From Pogonophryne albipinna (Eukaryota; Chordata; Actinopteri; Perciformes; Artedidraconidae): a DNA stretch of 64,000 nucleotides. Under the pieces are notes generated by a model that was given only the letters and a program-made list of their open reading frames with translations, ran no database searches and was not told the origin of the DNA. The position numbers and the translations under genes are program-made. Of this stretch, positions 31,926 through 44,100 are shown one piece after another (the stretch's first letter is position 1; the number at the start of each line of letters is the position of its first letter). Where the stretch lies: assembly GCA_028583405.1 (NCBI GenBank), contig CM053256.1, forward strand, positions 26,137,325 to 26,201,324, given 5' to 3'.

Positions 31926-32135
31926 TGGAAGACTTAAAGAGTCCCTATTATGCTTCTTTGGGTTTTCTCTTCTCTGTAGTGTGTTATATAGGTTTATGTG
32001 CATGTCAATGGTCTGCAAAGGCTAAAATCCCTGTGTTCCCTCCAGAGACTTTCCACCAACTATGACGATACGCCACTGATTTTATTTTCCTACTGTATAA
32101 CAATATAGCACTCCAACTTCCAAATAAAGTAAGGA
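31926..32135. mobile_element. Partial MITE end, TTAA-family-like
   Basis: AAAGAGTCCCTATTATGCTT resembles the ends of the TTAA-flanked elements at 4185 and 47652. The copy is cut by the L2 LINE that starts near 32136. Confidence 0.4.
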
Positions 32136-32529
32136 TGATGGCGCCAGCAGTGTGCACGGCGAGACGTCTCCCAGGCCTGTTCAGCCTTTTATTAGTTCTA
32201 GTAGTTTAATTGTTTTGTGTTTTTTGTCAAAATGTCTCTGCTATAATAGTTTACGACTGCCAGTCAATTATGGAAATCAAAGCGATTCAGGAGGGGGTAT
32301 TAGAGCAATGTTTAGGAGAGCCAACCTCGAATCCTCCTCCTCCACTTCTTTCAAGCATACCGGCGGCATACCGGCATACCTGCGCCGCCAGGTATATGCC
32401 ATCCCCCAGAGGAAGCGCCCAAGATGAAGGGGAAAGCGGGGCGGAGAAGCCGTAAGGATCAGGGCTTACCTGCTATCTCTACGTGGAAAGGCCCCTGGCC
32501 TCAATAGCAGTGGATGCTACGCTGCCCCG

Positions 32530-33310
32530 ATGACTAGGCAGAGATGGCTCCTCCGCATCTTTCCGGATGGCCGCTCAGTGAGCCTACCGGAGCAGGCTAA
32601 TTTCCCCAGGCGGATACAGGATGGCGTGGATGACAGACACCTTCCTCCACTGGATCAAAAACCGGGAAGAGAGGAGCTTACTCTCCGCCTGGCACTCATC
32701 AATGCTAGATTGCTAGCTAACAAGACTTTCCTGCTTAATGACTTTTTTTAAATCCCGGGATTTGGACTTTATGTTTCTGACGGAGATGTGGATTTGTGCT
32801 GGTGAGTTAACAGCTTTTTCTGAACTTCTTCCTCCTGACTGTTCATTCATCAGCAGTCAGGACCACCAGTAGAGGTGGAGGGCTGGCGTCGGTCTGTAAA
32901 TCCAGCTTTAACTGCCGTCAAACTCTGTCGAACAGCTTCTCCAGCTTTGAGCTGTAACTTTTCGAACTACACTTAACACTTCCAGTGCTCTGTGCTTTGA
33001 TCTATCGCCCTCTGAAGTTCAATAAGGATTTTATTCAGGAATTCTCAGACTTTGTAGCAGGGGTTATCTTGAACTTTGATCGATTTTTAATCATTGGTGA
33101 TTTTAATAATCATGTGTGCTGTGATTCTCGACCGCTCGTCAAAGATTTTATGAATCTCATTGACTCTTTTAATCTTAAACAATCGGTTAATGGCCCGACA
33201 CATGAGAAGGGACACACTGGACCTTGTGTTTTCTCATGGTTTATATGTTTGTATCAGGGACATTTGTGACACTGGTATTTCGGACCATTTGCCTGCGTTA
33301 TTTACTATGA
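32530..33310 (+). pseudogene. L2 LINE endonuclease domain, decayed
   Basis: Frames in this span encode an apurinic-type endonuclease: LINARLLANKTFLLNDFF, LDFMFLTEMWICAGEL, VLCALIYRPLKFNKDF, FLIIGDFNNHVCCDS, NGPTHEKGHT and ISDHLPALF. The H of SDH and the D of GDFN are family catalytic positions and are present. Stops and shifts near 32760, 32960 and 33230 break it. It would nick target DNA for target-primed reverse transcription. Confidence 0.8.
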
Positions 33311-33504
33311 TGCTGCCTTGCTCTCAAGTTGACTAGTGCGTTCCGGAGCTCCGTCTACGTGCGCTGAATCCTCTGACAGCGTCACAGTTTTCCGTTGCCT
33401 TTAATGACTCTGTGCTTCCCACATTAATTGACTCTTGTGATGCCAGTGCTGAGGAGATTCTCAACTTGCATGGATATTCTGTACCTGATCGCTCCATTCA
33501 CGGC

Positions 33505-33947
33505 CAGACACCATAAACCTGTGACCAGCGTTTTTTGCCAGGGGGGCGTCTTGCCGTCATTTGACGCCCTTATTCAGCTCGGGACGCCCTGAACGCGAGC
33601 CGAGGGCGTCCAAAAATATTAATAATTCGAGAGAGGATCGAGAGTTTTTATCGCTTGAAATGACGAAAAGGAAAAAGGACAAGGACATCCTTCTGTTGGA
33701 GGGGCAAAGGAGTCTGGTGGGATTCTTTTCGGAGTATTGAGGATCGTTTCCCCGACATCGATTTGGACGCGATGAGCGGTGCTAGTGGAACACGCGCGTG
33801 AGCTGCGAGCACCAGAGCCTCGCAGCGGCGAAACTGAGGCTCCGTGGTAAACTGTGGTAACACGAAGAGCCGTTTGGGAGCCGAAACAGCCGGCGTTTTA
33901 AGAGAGCCGAGCCAAATGATCCGACTCACTAACGTAAAAAGACAGTA
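33505..33947 (+). mobile_element. Probable hAT left end with transposase N-terminus
   Basis: CAGCGTTTTTTGCCAGGGGG near 33515 looks like a hAT end. Downstream a frame starts MTKRKKDKDILLLEGQRSL with VGFFSEY, which resembles the first residues of some hAT transposases. No right end was found because the Helitron candidate follows directly. Confidence 0.4.
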
Positions 33948-35276
33948 TCTATAAGGGAAATATTAAACTATTCAGCCTTTTCAGGAATCAATGGGAAACC
34001 TTCAACTTTTTAAAAATATGTTACACTTTTTGAAATATTCAGCTTTTTAAACTCTTTATTTAACATGGAAGACTCTTCAATGTGGAAAATGGAAGACTCT
34101 TCAAATCCTCTTTTCCTACACCTTACGCCAAATGCTTCTCCTTCCACATACTTTCAGCTTGAGACTTCATTCCAACATTAAAATGATCACAAGACCTTCA
34201 GCTATTCAATTGCTATTCAGATTTTTGATATATTTTACACTTTGAGATATTTAACTTAGCTTGGAGCTTGGTAGAGAGGCCTTTTTCAGATTTTAACATT
34301 AGTGTGGATGGAGCAGCTCGTTAAGTCTAGAGTGCTTTGATCTCAAAACAGGTTGCAGGAGTGCTTGAAATCCTCCCCAAAAAATGTTTTAAACTTGCAA
34401 CCCTACACTCCTCAGACATATTTTTTCATGAAAAACGTAGGAAAACCTCTCCTAGGTTGGAAAATTAAAAAAAATCAAGAAAAAAAATTAAACAAAATGC
34501 CTCTTGAAGGCATGCATGATGAGACAAAAAGTCCACCTAGCTCCCAATTGATTCCCATGTTAAATTTTTCCGGAACTTTCTTCAGAACAGAGAGAAGTAC
34601 ACTTTAGAGAAACTGCTCCCATCTCCACATTTCACACACAAAACCAAAAAAACAAACATATATCAGTTCATTGGGGTTCCCTGATGCTCACGGTCTGGTC
34701 ATTTTTTTATAGGAGCCATAGTTTTTGAACAGGTGGCAAAATTGTCAGATATAATCCTCAATGCATTCTTAATGGAACTCAGTGCTGCAGTTGGTAAATC
34801 GTCATAAGTCGTCACCATGGTAACCTTTGATCTCTGGGTTTACACACACAGGTGTTTGTAAACATTCATTCACTACTACTTACATTTAATATCTTTATTT
34901 AACTCCTTCAGCCTACTTTCAGCTGCAGGAACCATTCAAATATCAAACTATTCAGCCTTTTCAGCACATGATGGGAAACTTTCAACTTTTTCAAAATATG
35001 TTATACTTTTTAAAATATTCAGCTTTTTAAAGTCTTTTTTAACATGGAAGTCATTGCAATGCATTTGAGCTGTAACAATTTGATTCAAATCATTTCACTT
35101 TTCTGCATTTCTCTGCTAAGTTCAGCAACACACTTACTTGGTTTTTGTAGCTAAAAGCAGCTACCATTCAGCTAATAAAATATTCAGCTTTTTCTGCATT
35201 TTCAGCTAAATTCAGCGACAAATGTTCACAGTTTACAGCATTCGCACGCATTTTCTGCAGGAAATGCATTTTCTAG
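33948..35276 (+). mobile_element. Helitron-like non-autonomous element (candidate)
   Basis: The right end has a 20-bp near-palindrome GCATTTTCTGCAGGAAATGC (35248-35267) followed by ATTTTCTAG and a T, the hairpin plus CTRR form of Helitron 3' ends. The proposed left end TCTATAAGGG follows an A at 33947, so the A/T target rule would hold. A roughly 110-bp direct repeat lies inside (33965-34075 and 34940-35050). No Rep/helicase is present. The family call is inference. Confidence 0.45.
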
Positions 35277-35279
35277 TTG

Positions 35280-35559
35280 TCTTTTAAATCCCTGTAACTC
35301 TCCCTGTGTTGTGCCATCACCTACTCTATGTGAAAGGTTCCTTTCATCTTTTAATGATAAAGTATTGGCCATCAGATATTCACCTCCTCTTCTCACCTTA
35401 GACCCAGCAGTGTCTCCTGTGTGCTCAGCTGTCTTCGAGCAGTTTGACCTGGTTTCACTGTCCGAGTTATCTGATGTGGTTAACAAATTGAAACCTTCAC
35501 AATACCCCTTAGACAGTATTCCTCCCAGACTACTGAAATACGTTTTTACTACTAATGGG
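35280..35559 (+). pseudogene. L2 LINE linker before RT
   Basis: The frame encodes LCERFLSSFNDKVLAIRYSP, then CSAVFEQFDLVSLSELSDVV and YPLDSIPPRLLKYVFTTNG, the conserved segment just before RT in L2 elements. It breaks at the hAT target site and continues at 39825. Confidence 0.8.
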
Positions 35560-36070
35560 TAGGGGTGTAACGGTTCACAGAAGTCACGGTTCGGTTCGTA
35601 CCTCGGTTTGGGGGTCACGGTTCGGTACGGGTTCGGTACAACAAGAAAAAGCAAAAAAAAGTCCCAAATGCATAATTCCAGGTTTGTTGTTATTTATGTT
35701 TGAACAGTAGTGCAAGTTTCAGTTTAAAAATAAGGAACTCTGACATTTTGAATAATTAACTGTATTAAACAGTTAAAAACAAACCACAAACAGTACCACA
35801 AACACTCAGATGGCCAGATTATCTATAATGGCTGATGTCAAACAAAAAGGTTTCATCAAGATGTAAAACTAAAAACAATGTCTTTAAAATATTACATCAT
35901 AAATAATAAGAAAGTGTTTCAAGAGTGCATAGTTGTTGAACAACATATGCCAAACGCTTCTGTTATTTATTTTGGTCTCACGGCTTTCATGTCTATTGGT
36001 TTATCAAAAACAGCGGGGATAATCTGTTGAACTGCTGTTGTCTTTTGCCGGGCTCCGGTGATTAGCAAAT

Positions 36071-37155
36071 CAGGGGCCCCTTTCTCATTTCTCTAACTCA
36101 CCTCCTCGACTCCCCTCCTCGACTCCTATCCTCGAGACTTAGTCCCGCCCACAGGAGATGCGAGCGGAGGAGCAGAGGAGGGGAATCGAGGAGAGAGGAG
36201 GGGAAGCATCAGGCGGTTAGAGAAATGATAACTCCTCTCCTCTGAGTGGTCATTTTAAAGAGACGTCCATTAATGATGACAGGAGGCACAGCAGCCCTCT
36301 GTCTGATGGACAGATGTGTTCATGACCACTTATATATTTACTTTGACACACATATATATGTATATATTTATATAAATATATACAATTTCAGAATCAAACA
36401 GAGCACTCTCATAATAACGTAACACTATCAGAGACTGGATATATCCCCCCTCTCCCCTCGCTGGTCGCTACAATGAGGAAAATAAATTACGGGCCAAAAG
36501 TTTTATTTACAAGTATTAAAAGTAAGCAGAGGACACCAAACCTGTCCGCTGCATCTACGCACTGTACAACACACACACACCCACACACTGTACCACACAC
36601 ACCTACACACTGTACAACACACACACCTACAGCTCCTAAAGCATATAATCAGGCTACAGCCGTTGTGTATTTTAATATGTGAAGCACTAAATGGTTTTAA
36701 AAATATCGACTCTTTGTTTGTAGATATCTACTAAACTAAAGCAAATAAAGAGAGTAGGCCTGTTATACTGAGTGATATATATTATACACACTGCTCTGCT
36801 TTCTGCACGGACCTCACAGCTGTTCTCACTGTAAACATTGCGTTCCGATGAGAGCAGTTAATAAAATAATATCCAGGGGATGCATGCAGAGCTGTCATTG
36901 GCTGAGAAAAGTCCGGCCGTGCGTCACGACTCTTTGAAACATCTCTGTTCCCGGAAATGCATCCACGAAGGAGCCGTGGAGGACCCATCAGTGTATCCTC
37001 GGTTATAGCTCCTCCAGAGAGCCTCCTCGAAGTGCATTTAGAGAAATGAGATGTCCTTCAACATGGCGCGCTGAAATTCATTTCCGGGTCACTACCGGAG
37101 GACCGAGGAGTCGAGGAGTCGAGGAGGGGGATTTGATGAAATGAGAAAGGGCCTG
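36071..37155. mobile_element. DNA element with CAGGGGCCCCTTTCTCATTT ends
   Basis: The left end CAGGGGCCCCTTTCTCATTT matches the complement of the right end ATGAGAAAGGGCCTG with a 2-base gap. GAGGAGTCGAGG-type repeats line both subterminal regions. No clear 8-bp duplication is visible. It has no coding content, and contains a small CACACACCTACACACTGTAC tandem repeat (36565-36632). Confidence 0.6.
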
Positions 37156-37584
37156 GGTGATGCCTTCAGATATGATTTAGCATGTTTGGCGTGTGTTTCC
37201 ATTAGCATACCGCACTGCTGTCTAACAACGCCGACACACCGTCCTCGTCCGATCCACCACTCGCACTCCATCGTTACTGTAGTCCACAGGGAACCCGAAA
37301 TGTTCCGACACAGCTGATTTAAAAGAAGCAGGTGGGTTCTAGCTTCTGTGTGTTATCTGAAATCGCCATACTAACTTTTCTTCTTCTTGTATTTTGTTCG
37401 TTTTGTTGTGTTTTCTTCTTGTTCTTTGTTACAGCCGCTGCTACCTTGTGCCTTTAACTCTGTGTGTGTGGGTATGCAAATGAGCTATGCCGTCAGTGGC
37501 CGTTTCGACCTCGCCACATCCGCGGGGATTGGACAGACGTCACTCAAATCCTGCCCGCTTCTGCCACGTCATCCGGGGGAGGAG

Positions 37585-37590
37585 TATAAA
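37585..37590 (+). promoter_or_regulatory. TATA box of the solo LTR
   Basis: GGAGTATAAAGGCCGCGC lies in a GC-rich context about 160 bp into the LTR, followed by an AGCAGTCTGGAGGCTCTG stretch where transcription would start. A polyadenylation signal lies near the LTR end. Confidence 0.55.
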
Positions 37591-37687
37591 GGCCGCGCAC
37601 GAACAGCAGTCTGGAGGCTCTGTATTGTGTGACAGACGCCTCAACCCTCTCATTGTGACAAAGCCTTCGTTCTGTGATCCTGTAGAC

Positions 37688-39076
37688 CAGTGACCACCAA
37701 CTGGCGGCCCGCGGGCCACATCCGGCCCGCCAGACATTCTCATCCGGCCCGCACGACGGGGGTGACTGTGGCGTTGGCGGAGTGGTTACTGCGTTCGCCC
37801 CCCACCCATTTTTTTTTTACAACGTCTCGTGAGTAAGGTGCAGTACCGGAGTCCAACAGAGAGGCAGCAGCTGCGGGACAGTAGACTGCGTACTGCGAAA
37901 CCTTCCTTGAAGAAGAAGAAGTAATCCTTCGTTGTGAAGAGTCTGCTTTGTGCGCTCCGCACCACAGCAGCAGCCCCGCTGCGACAGAGTCCAACAGAGA
38001 GGCAGGAGCTGCGGGACAGTAGCCTAGAAGCAGGGTTGGGTTGTAACGGAATATATGTAACGGCGTTACGTAATCAGAATACAAAAATCAAGTAGGCTAA
38101 CTGTATTCAGCTGGCGTTACATTTGAAAAACGAGTAATCTGATTACAGTTACTTTCGTAAACCTGAAGTGAATACATTTTGGAATACTTATTGGAATTAT
38201 TGGTGGAAAAGTTTCCTCACAAAATGTAATATTCATTACCGGCAGAACTGTGTGCACACTGCACAGCGCTGCAGCATGTCTGTGAGGGAGAGAGAGATGC
38301 AGCGTGTCTGTGAGGCCCCGCCCCCGCATGCAGATGAGAGAGAGAGAGATCTCTTTTAAAATATATTGAAAGTTAGAAACGGAGATGGTTAGATAAAATG
38401 TGCAAGATAACGTTGATGTAGCATTTCTTTATTGTCGAAATGATGACATTTATAACGGGATCAAATCAAAGTGAATGGCCTGCTGCTGCTGAATGCATGG
38501 GGCAAGTGACTGGAACAAGTTTTAAAAGTTATTACATCGTTTCAGATAATAATAATAATAATGATAATTCATTCTATTTAGGGGCGCCTTTCAAAGCACC
38601 CAAGGACACCTTACAATTCATAACATATTCTAAGGAAAGGTTTACAGTATGAGAATGCAGTCCGGGTGATGTTTTTTATGTGGGGTGCAGATGAGAGGGA
38701 GCTGTCCAGAATGACACCAAGATGTTGTGTTTGAGTTCTTGATAAGCCAATAAAACAGTAAAACAAGTGTCTCCTGCTCACCAAAACATACCCATCTGTT
38801 ATGGAAAAAGAAAGTATTCCAAAAGTATTCTAAAAGTAACCTGAACACGTTACTTTTATAAGACTGTAACTGTATTCTGATTACTTTCAGAGCATGTATT
38901 CAGTAATCAGTAACTGATTACATTTACAAAGTAACCCTCCCAACCCTGCCTAGAAGTGATCCTTCGTTAGCGTGAAGAGTCTGCTAAGCTTTATGCAGTA
39001 CCTGTACCCCCCCGGCCCGCGATAGTGTCTATTGGATACATTTTGGCCCTTGGACAAATGTAGTTGGTGATCCCTG
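37688..39076. mobile_element. hAT element (Charlie-like), 1389 bp
   Basis: The ends CAGTGACCACCAACTGGCGG and the complement of TAGTTGGTGATCCCTG are flanked by a perfect duplication CTGTAGAC (37680-37687 and 39077-39084). It lies in the solo LTR and contains another hAT. Confidence 0.92.
38031..38948. mobile_element. hAT element, 918 bp, innermost of the nest
   Basis: The ends CAGGGTTGGGTTGTAACGG and the complement AGTAACCCTCCCAACCCTG are flanked by a perfect duplication CCTAGAAG (38023-38030 and 38949-38956). It carries an L2-like tail fragment (about 38545-38625, AATAATAATAATGATAATTC then AAGCACCCAAGGACACC). Confidence 0.92.
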
Positions 39077-39824
39077 CTGTAGACTGACTAGCAGTGTGTA
39101 TTCTGTGCTTCTGTAGACTGATTAGCAGTGTGTCGTAGTATTCTGTGTCTAGTATAGGGTTTTTTGTGTATATTGCGTAGATCAAGGTTGCTTAGCTCCT
39201 GTAGACCCGCATTTAGGATAGTGACATTGTGAAACAGCTTAGACCCAGGTTAGCTTAGCGCCTGGAGATCAGCCTTTGTGAACATACTGCTTAGACCCCG
39301 GTGATTAGCACCGGTTGATCAGCAACAGCTGTGTTTCCACACAGCCTCGTTTTGATTATTGTTTATTCCACTTTAGAAGTGAGGTACTCTTTTTTCCTTT
39401 TGTATGCCCTGGTGTTACTCTCTTTTGGAGTGCTCCTGTTGTTAACCAGTAACAGTTTGGCCCTTTGTTGGTGCCAAACTGTTTGTGTACTTTCTGGTAT
39501 TAATCTTTTTTTTTGGTTACAAAATAAACCACCGGTAACAATTACCAATTCCAAACTGGTCGTGTCGCTTCCCTTTGTACCCCTAGCCAAGAGGGAACGT
39601 AACATTCTTCATTTGTTGTTTAAGGGCGGCTGGCAAACAACTTTTAGGCGCAATACTGCCCCCTGGATTATAAATAGTGTAGTGGATATTGCCCTGAATG
39701 ACAGACTTTTTTCCCACTCGTAAAAAAAGGCGTATTCGTCGTGTGACTGCATGTGCCGAACCGTGACGTCCGAACCGTGACGGTACGAGACGAATACGGA
39801 TACCGTTACACCCCTACTAATGGG

Positions 39825-41100
39825 TCATATATTTTAACTTTGATAAATATCTCTCTCACCTCAGGCTGCGTTCCAGCCTTTTTTAAACACGCTGTAGTGC
39901 AGCCTCTTATAAAAAAACAGAACCTTGATCATTCTGTTCTCTCCAACTTTAGACCTATTTCTAAGCTTCCCTTCCTGTCTAAAGTCCTAGAAAAAGTGGT
40001 TTTAGCGCAACTGCAGTCACACCTTGTTTTAAACTGCATATCAGAGAAGTTTCAGTCTGGTTTTAAATCACGCCATAGCACAGAAACTGCTCTCCTAAGA
40101 GTTTTTAATGATCTTATTTTAACTGCTGATTCTGGGAATTCTGCTGTGCTTGTGCTGCTGTGCTTGTCTGCTGCTTTTGACACCGTTGACCACCAAATTA
40201 TTTTATCACGCCTTGCACCGTGTGTTGGAATTAAAGGTAACGTCCTAAAATGGTTTCAATCATATCTGTCAGAAAGGACCTTTTCTGTGCATCTTGGCCA
40301 GTATTCTTCAGCTGCAGCCCCACTAGGATATGGGGTCCCTCAAGGCTCTATCCTAGGCCCCATTTTGTTCAGTTTGTATTTACTACCTCTGGGGTACATT
40401 TTTTAAAAGCACAACATTTCGTACCATTGCTTTGCAGATGATTTGCAGGTATACCTGCCTATAAAAGCAAATAAAGAATCTAGGATTGCCTTGCTTAGCT
40501 GTCTGAAAAACATTAAATCATGGATGTAAATCAACTTCTTGAGTCTCAACGAAAACAAGACAGAGATTTTAATATTTGGACAGTGTGAACTCCTGGATGG
40601 CTTTAATAGTGTACTCAGTCCCTTAGCCTCCTACAGCCGTCCCTCTGTCAGAAATCTTGGAGTCATCTTTGACAACTGTTTTAAATTTGACAAACAAATA
40701 AGCTCTGTTGTCAAGACAAGCTTCTTCCAGCTGCGGCTTCTGGGGAAGGTAAAAGCCTAACTTCCTAGTCAGGAATTTGAACAGCTCATCCACCTATTTA
40801 TAACGTCTCGTTTAGACTATTGTAACTCCCTGTATATTGGTGTTGATAAGTGTTTGAACCGTGGCCTGCAGCTGGTACAAAATGCGGCTGCACGCCTTCT
40901 TACTGGGAAGAGACATTATATCTCTCACAGGCTCCGCCCTCTACTGGATTCTATGGGTACTCCCCTCGATCCTATCATGCAAGCATTCATTCGTTATTGT
41001 GCTTTTTATCATGTTTTTAATTATTGTTTTAATATTGTACTCACATTGTGTTTTTATATTGTAGTTATTGCCTGTACCGCACTTTGACCAACTGAAGGTT
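39825..41100 (+). pseudogene. L2 LINE reverse transcriptase, decayed
   Basis: The main frame (39825-40406) has FFKHAVVQPLIKKQNLDHSV, FRPISKLPFLSKVLEKVVL, SGFKSRHSTETALLRVFNDL, LSAAFDTVDHQIILSRL and GVPQGSILGPILFSLYLLPL. The catalytic FADD follows in another frame near 40430 (HCFADDLQVYLPIKANKES). Later parts (SLNENKTEILIFG, SVRNLGVIFDNCFKFDKQIS, NRGLQLVQNAAARLLTGK) are spread over frames with stops. Inactive. Confidence 0.85.
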
Positions 41101-41143
41101 GTTTTTAAATTTGCTATATAAATAAATAAAGATTGAGATTGAA

Positions 41144-44100
41144 ATAAAGCTCTCGTAACATTCACTACTACTGTACCTTGACCACTTGTTGTTTCCCGGT
41201 TGCGTGCCAATTTACATGACTAAATGTGACGCTGCCAATTTGTGTCGTACTTTACACTGTGCCACCTCAAACACATCTGCTGTGTAAAAGCAGAGCCATG
41301 CTGCAGCCGAGTTTATCAGGAGCTTTATCTCTTTCCCTGTGTGTTATCGAGGCTTGAACTGCTTCCAGTCAAATAACTCATGTTTCTATTTGAGCTTGAT
41401 GGATCAGATACTGAGGAATTATGCGATTAGTTTAATTTCTTGTGATGTTTATAACACAATTTGTTAGTTATAAACACCTGATAAGAAGTACTCCTTGGTG
41501 TTTATGTATTGATTGATTTATTGATGGTCTGTTGATGTTTGATTGTGTTTTCTTGTCTAGTGACAAAGTCTGCTCATATAATAGATTAATAATAAACTGT
41601 TCATGCAGTTTGGTCACAGGCTGTTGGTTATAGCAGATGTTAGGGAAATATTTTCCAAGGCCCATAGCTTTGACCCAGTTTATCAGTTCAAACTGTCCTG
41701 ACTGAGCCCACGCACCTGTAACCTTGGCTGCTGTGCTCTCAGTGTTTTGCCTCCCTGTTCCTGCCTGTTGGCGTCAGCTGATAGAGGTGTTATGATTCTA
41801 CCTTGTTATGCACAATGTTGATTATTCTCTCTGAACTAGCTAAATACACGGGTCTGGGGTAGAGTTCTTCAGAATTGACGTGGCAACTCTACCGTGAAGT
41901 CAGAACCTCTGACTCTTTGACTTGTTTTGTGTTTTGTGACTTCAACATAACCCACATTTGATCAATTTCACTGCCAAAACAACATTTTGGCGCAAAGTAG
42001 CGCAACATTCACCTGTCCCTCATCCAATATATATTTCCTCGTATTACTGACACATTGTTAACATACTGTACATACAGTTTGACTTACACATAAATCACAC
42101 CAGTTTTTCACTTGTCCTCTTTGGAAAAACACTCAGTAATGCAAGTTACTTTACTCTGAGATGCATTTTGTTTATATCTTTACTTAACCTTTGTCATATG
42201 TCTGTTTATATTGTATCTTGTGTATTTTTAACATGTGTTTAGACTGATTAATACATGTTTGGAGATCATTCAGTAGTTAGACTTAGTTTTAGGGTTTTTT
42301 AAGGGTATTCAGTAAGGGTTTGGTATTTTTTAGCTTGTACATGTTTTTCTGTATAATACATGTACTCTCTCCAATTCTAGATATGTTAGGATATTTTTAG
42401 ATAAGTGTCTGGGATTCTATTCTCAACTTTTGGATAGCTTATCGGGGTGTCCAATTTCACATATCTGCATTATCTCTTGTACATATTCAGTTTGTGAATC
42501 AAATAAATTAGATATTTAAAAAGTGGAAATAAGAAAGCAATTAGGGCCATGTGGCCAATCAAATTCATCCCCCTTTAACTCCTTGTGTTGTGGTTACTTG
42601 AATATTGTTGTGTTCTCCATTAACTTTCTGAAAAATATTATTCAGTTTATCCAGCCAAGTAGGTGGTTAAAGGAAATCGTATTTTAACACTTATCACAAA
42701 TCATTTTGTTTTTTACTTCGTTTAAACTTCTTAGAGTTGGCTGCTTTGTCAGATCCTCACTTCGCTTTTACCTGCCAATAGTGTTATATTTTGAGCACCA
42801 GATGGCAGCAAACATATGCAATGAGGTGCAGTTTTCCCACAAGGCAACACTCTGAATCATGTTCTTTACTCTGGAACAATGAACATTGTGCAGTTAGGAG
42901 TAGAAGTGTTCACCTGTACTGTGTTCTCCATATTTTTCCCACGGTACTGTCAGTGCAGTAATCCATGGACATCTTTACATCGTTTATTTTTTATTTATCC
43001 TTCTATGTATAGTAGTGAAAGTAAGCAAATACCTTTACTTGAGTTCTTCATTTATGTGCAATCCGGAGGTACTTGTACTTGTACTAGACTAAATGTCTCT
43101 TTATTTATTTTCAATTACAAATACATTTGGCATTAATATATCTTTTAAAGTGGACTGTTTTATACTTCAAGCCTATTTTGCTGATAACATTTATATAGTC
43201 ACTTCAGTATATTTTTGAATGAAGGATGTTTACTTGCATGGAGCAGTTCACATTGTAGTATTCATTTACTCTAACCTCTTTCCGCTCTGATAAACTGTCA
43301 CGTGGTAATCCAAGAGAAAGAAGAAGCACCCAAAAAAACAGGAGGCAACACATTTGGTAAGAGATCTTTATTTTAAACAAATAGGAGACTACCGTCTGCA
43401 GAAGTGTTGCATAGGTTTGTTGTATACGATGAGATAGGAAAAGGTGGCTGTTGAAGCTTTGTGATGACACGGCGGCACTGGAGACTTTGCGAATAAATAT
43501 GAATGAAAACTTAAATGGTTTCAGGGCGGGGATCCGAAGATTAAAATACTCATTATTATGCTTAAAGTCAGCTACTTCACACACTTTAAATATTCCTTTT
43601 TGATCTGCTACTCTGTTAAAAAACATACTAGTATAATCCAGTGGACAGCTAGACTATTTCACCCCACACTGGTGCACTGAGCCTCATGGCCTCACAACAG
43701 ACATATGTACAAAGTGCACTGTGGTGCTTATCAGTTACAAACAGCAGACACTCATCAGGTATTCCCACACATATCAGTCATTACTTGTGCCCTATTGGTC
43801 AGATGCAGGTATTTGAGGAACTGAGGATGGAAAGGCAAGAGGTTAAAGAAAGCTGATGTATTATTCATTATGGATGTCTTATCTTTGAGGTGATGGAGTT
43901 TTGGTTTGACCCACCTTGTCAGAGGTAGAGCAGCTCATTGAAGAAGGAGCAAGAAAATGGCAGGGGGTCAACTCAAGTTCATCACACTTGAAAAACAGAG
44001 ATGAAGCTTTAGTCAAAATATATAACTAAACATGAGCAAAAATGATTTACTTTAATAACTTATCTACGGAGAAGAGTCAACAGGTTAGCTAAGTACGCTA

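Larger units (their letters stand above)
37427..39604 (+). mobile_element. Solo LTR (about 781 bp without insert) with 5-bp target duplication
   Basis: The LTR begins TGTTACAGCCGCTGC and ends GAGGGAACGTAACA, giving the TGTTAC...GTAACA end pair. TTCTT flanks both sides (37422-37426 and 39605-39609). A TATAAA (37585-37590) and an AATAAA (39523-39528) lie in the right order for U3-R-U5. No internal retroviral or retrotransposon genes remain. A hAT (37688-39076) sits inside. A Gypsy-like or retrovirus-like origin cannot be told apart. Confidence 0.75.
35560..39816. mobile_element. hAT element, 4257 bp with nested inserts
   Basis: The ends TAGGGGTGTAACGGTTC and the complement ACCGTTACACCCCTA are flanked by a perfect 8-bp duplication CTAATGGG (35552-35559 and 39817-39824). 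The interior shows no transposase. It contains a further DNA element (36071-37155) and a solo LTR (37427-39604). Confidence 0.92.
32136..41143 (+). mobile_element. L2-clade LINE, near full length, disrupted by nested insertions
   Basis: The 5' end lies near ATGGCGCCAGCAGTGTGCAC (about 32133). Endonuclease sequence runs to about 33500. The linker and RT resume at 35277, are interrupted at 35560-39816 by a hAT, and end with CTATATAAATAAATAAAGAT and a GATTGA tail at 41143. Residues such as LSAAFDTVDH and VPQGSILGPILFSLYL place it in the L2/CR1 group. Confidence 0.85.

Noticed and set aside
36055..37165. GGTGAT on both sides of the 36071-37155 element as a target duplication
   Set aside because: The left copy is separated from the element end by eight bases, so the match is probably chance.
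39331..39723. Hydrophobic 130-residue frame
   Set aside because: It spans the end of the solo LTR and hAT sequence, so membrane-like composition is due to T-rich DNA.
43204..43626. 140-residue minus-strand frame downstream of osbpl10
   Set aside because: It has no motif, overlaps the likely polyadenylation signal, and is probably 3' UTR or intergenic sequence.
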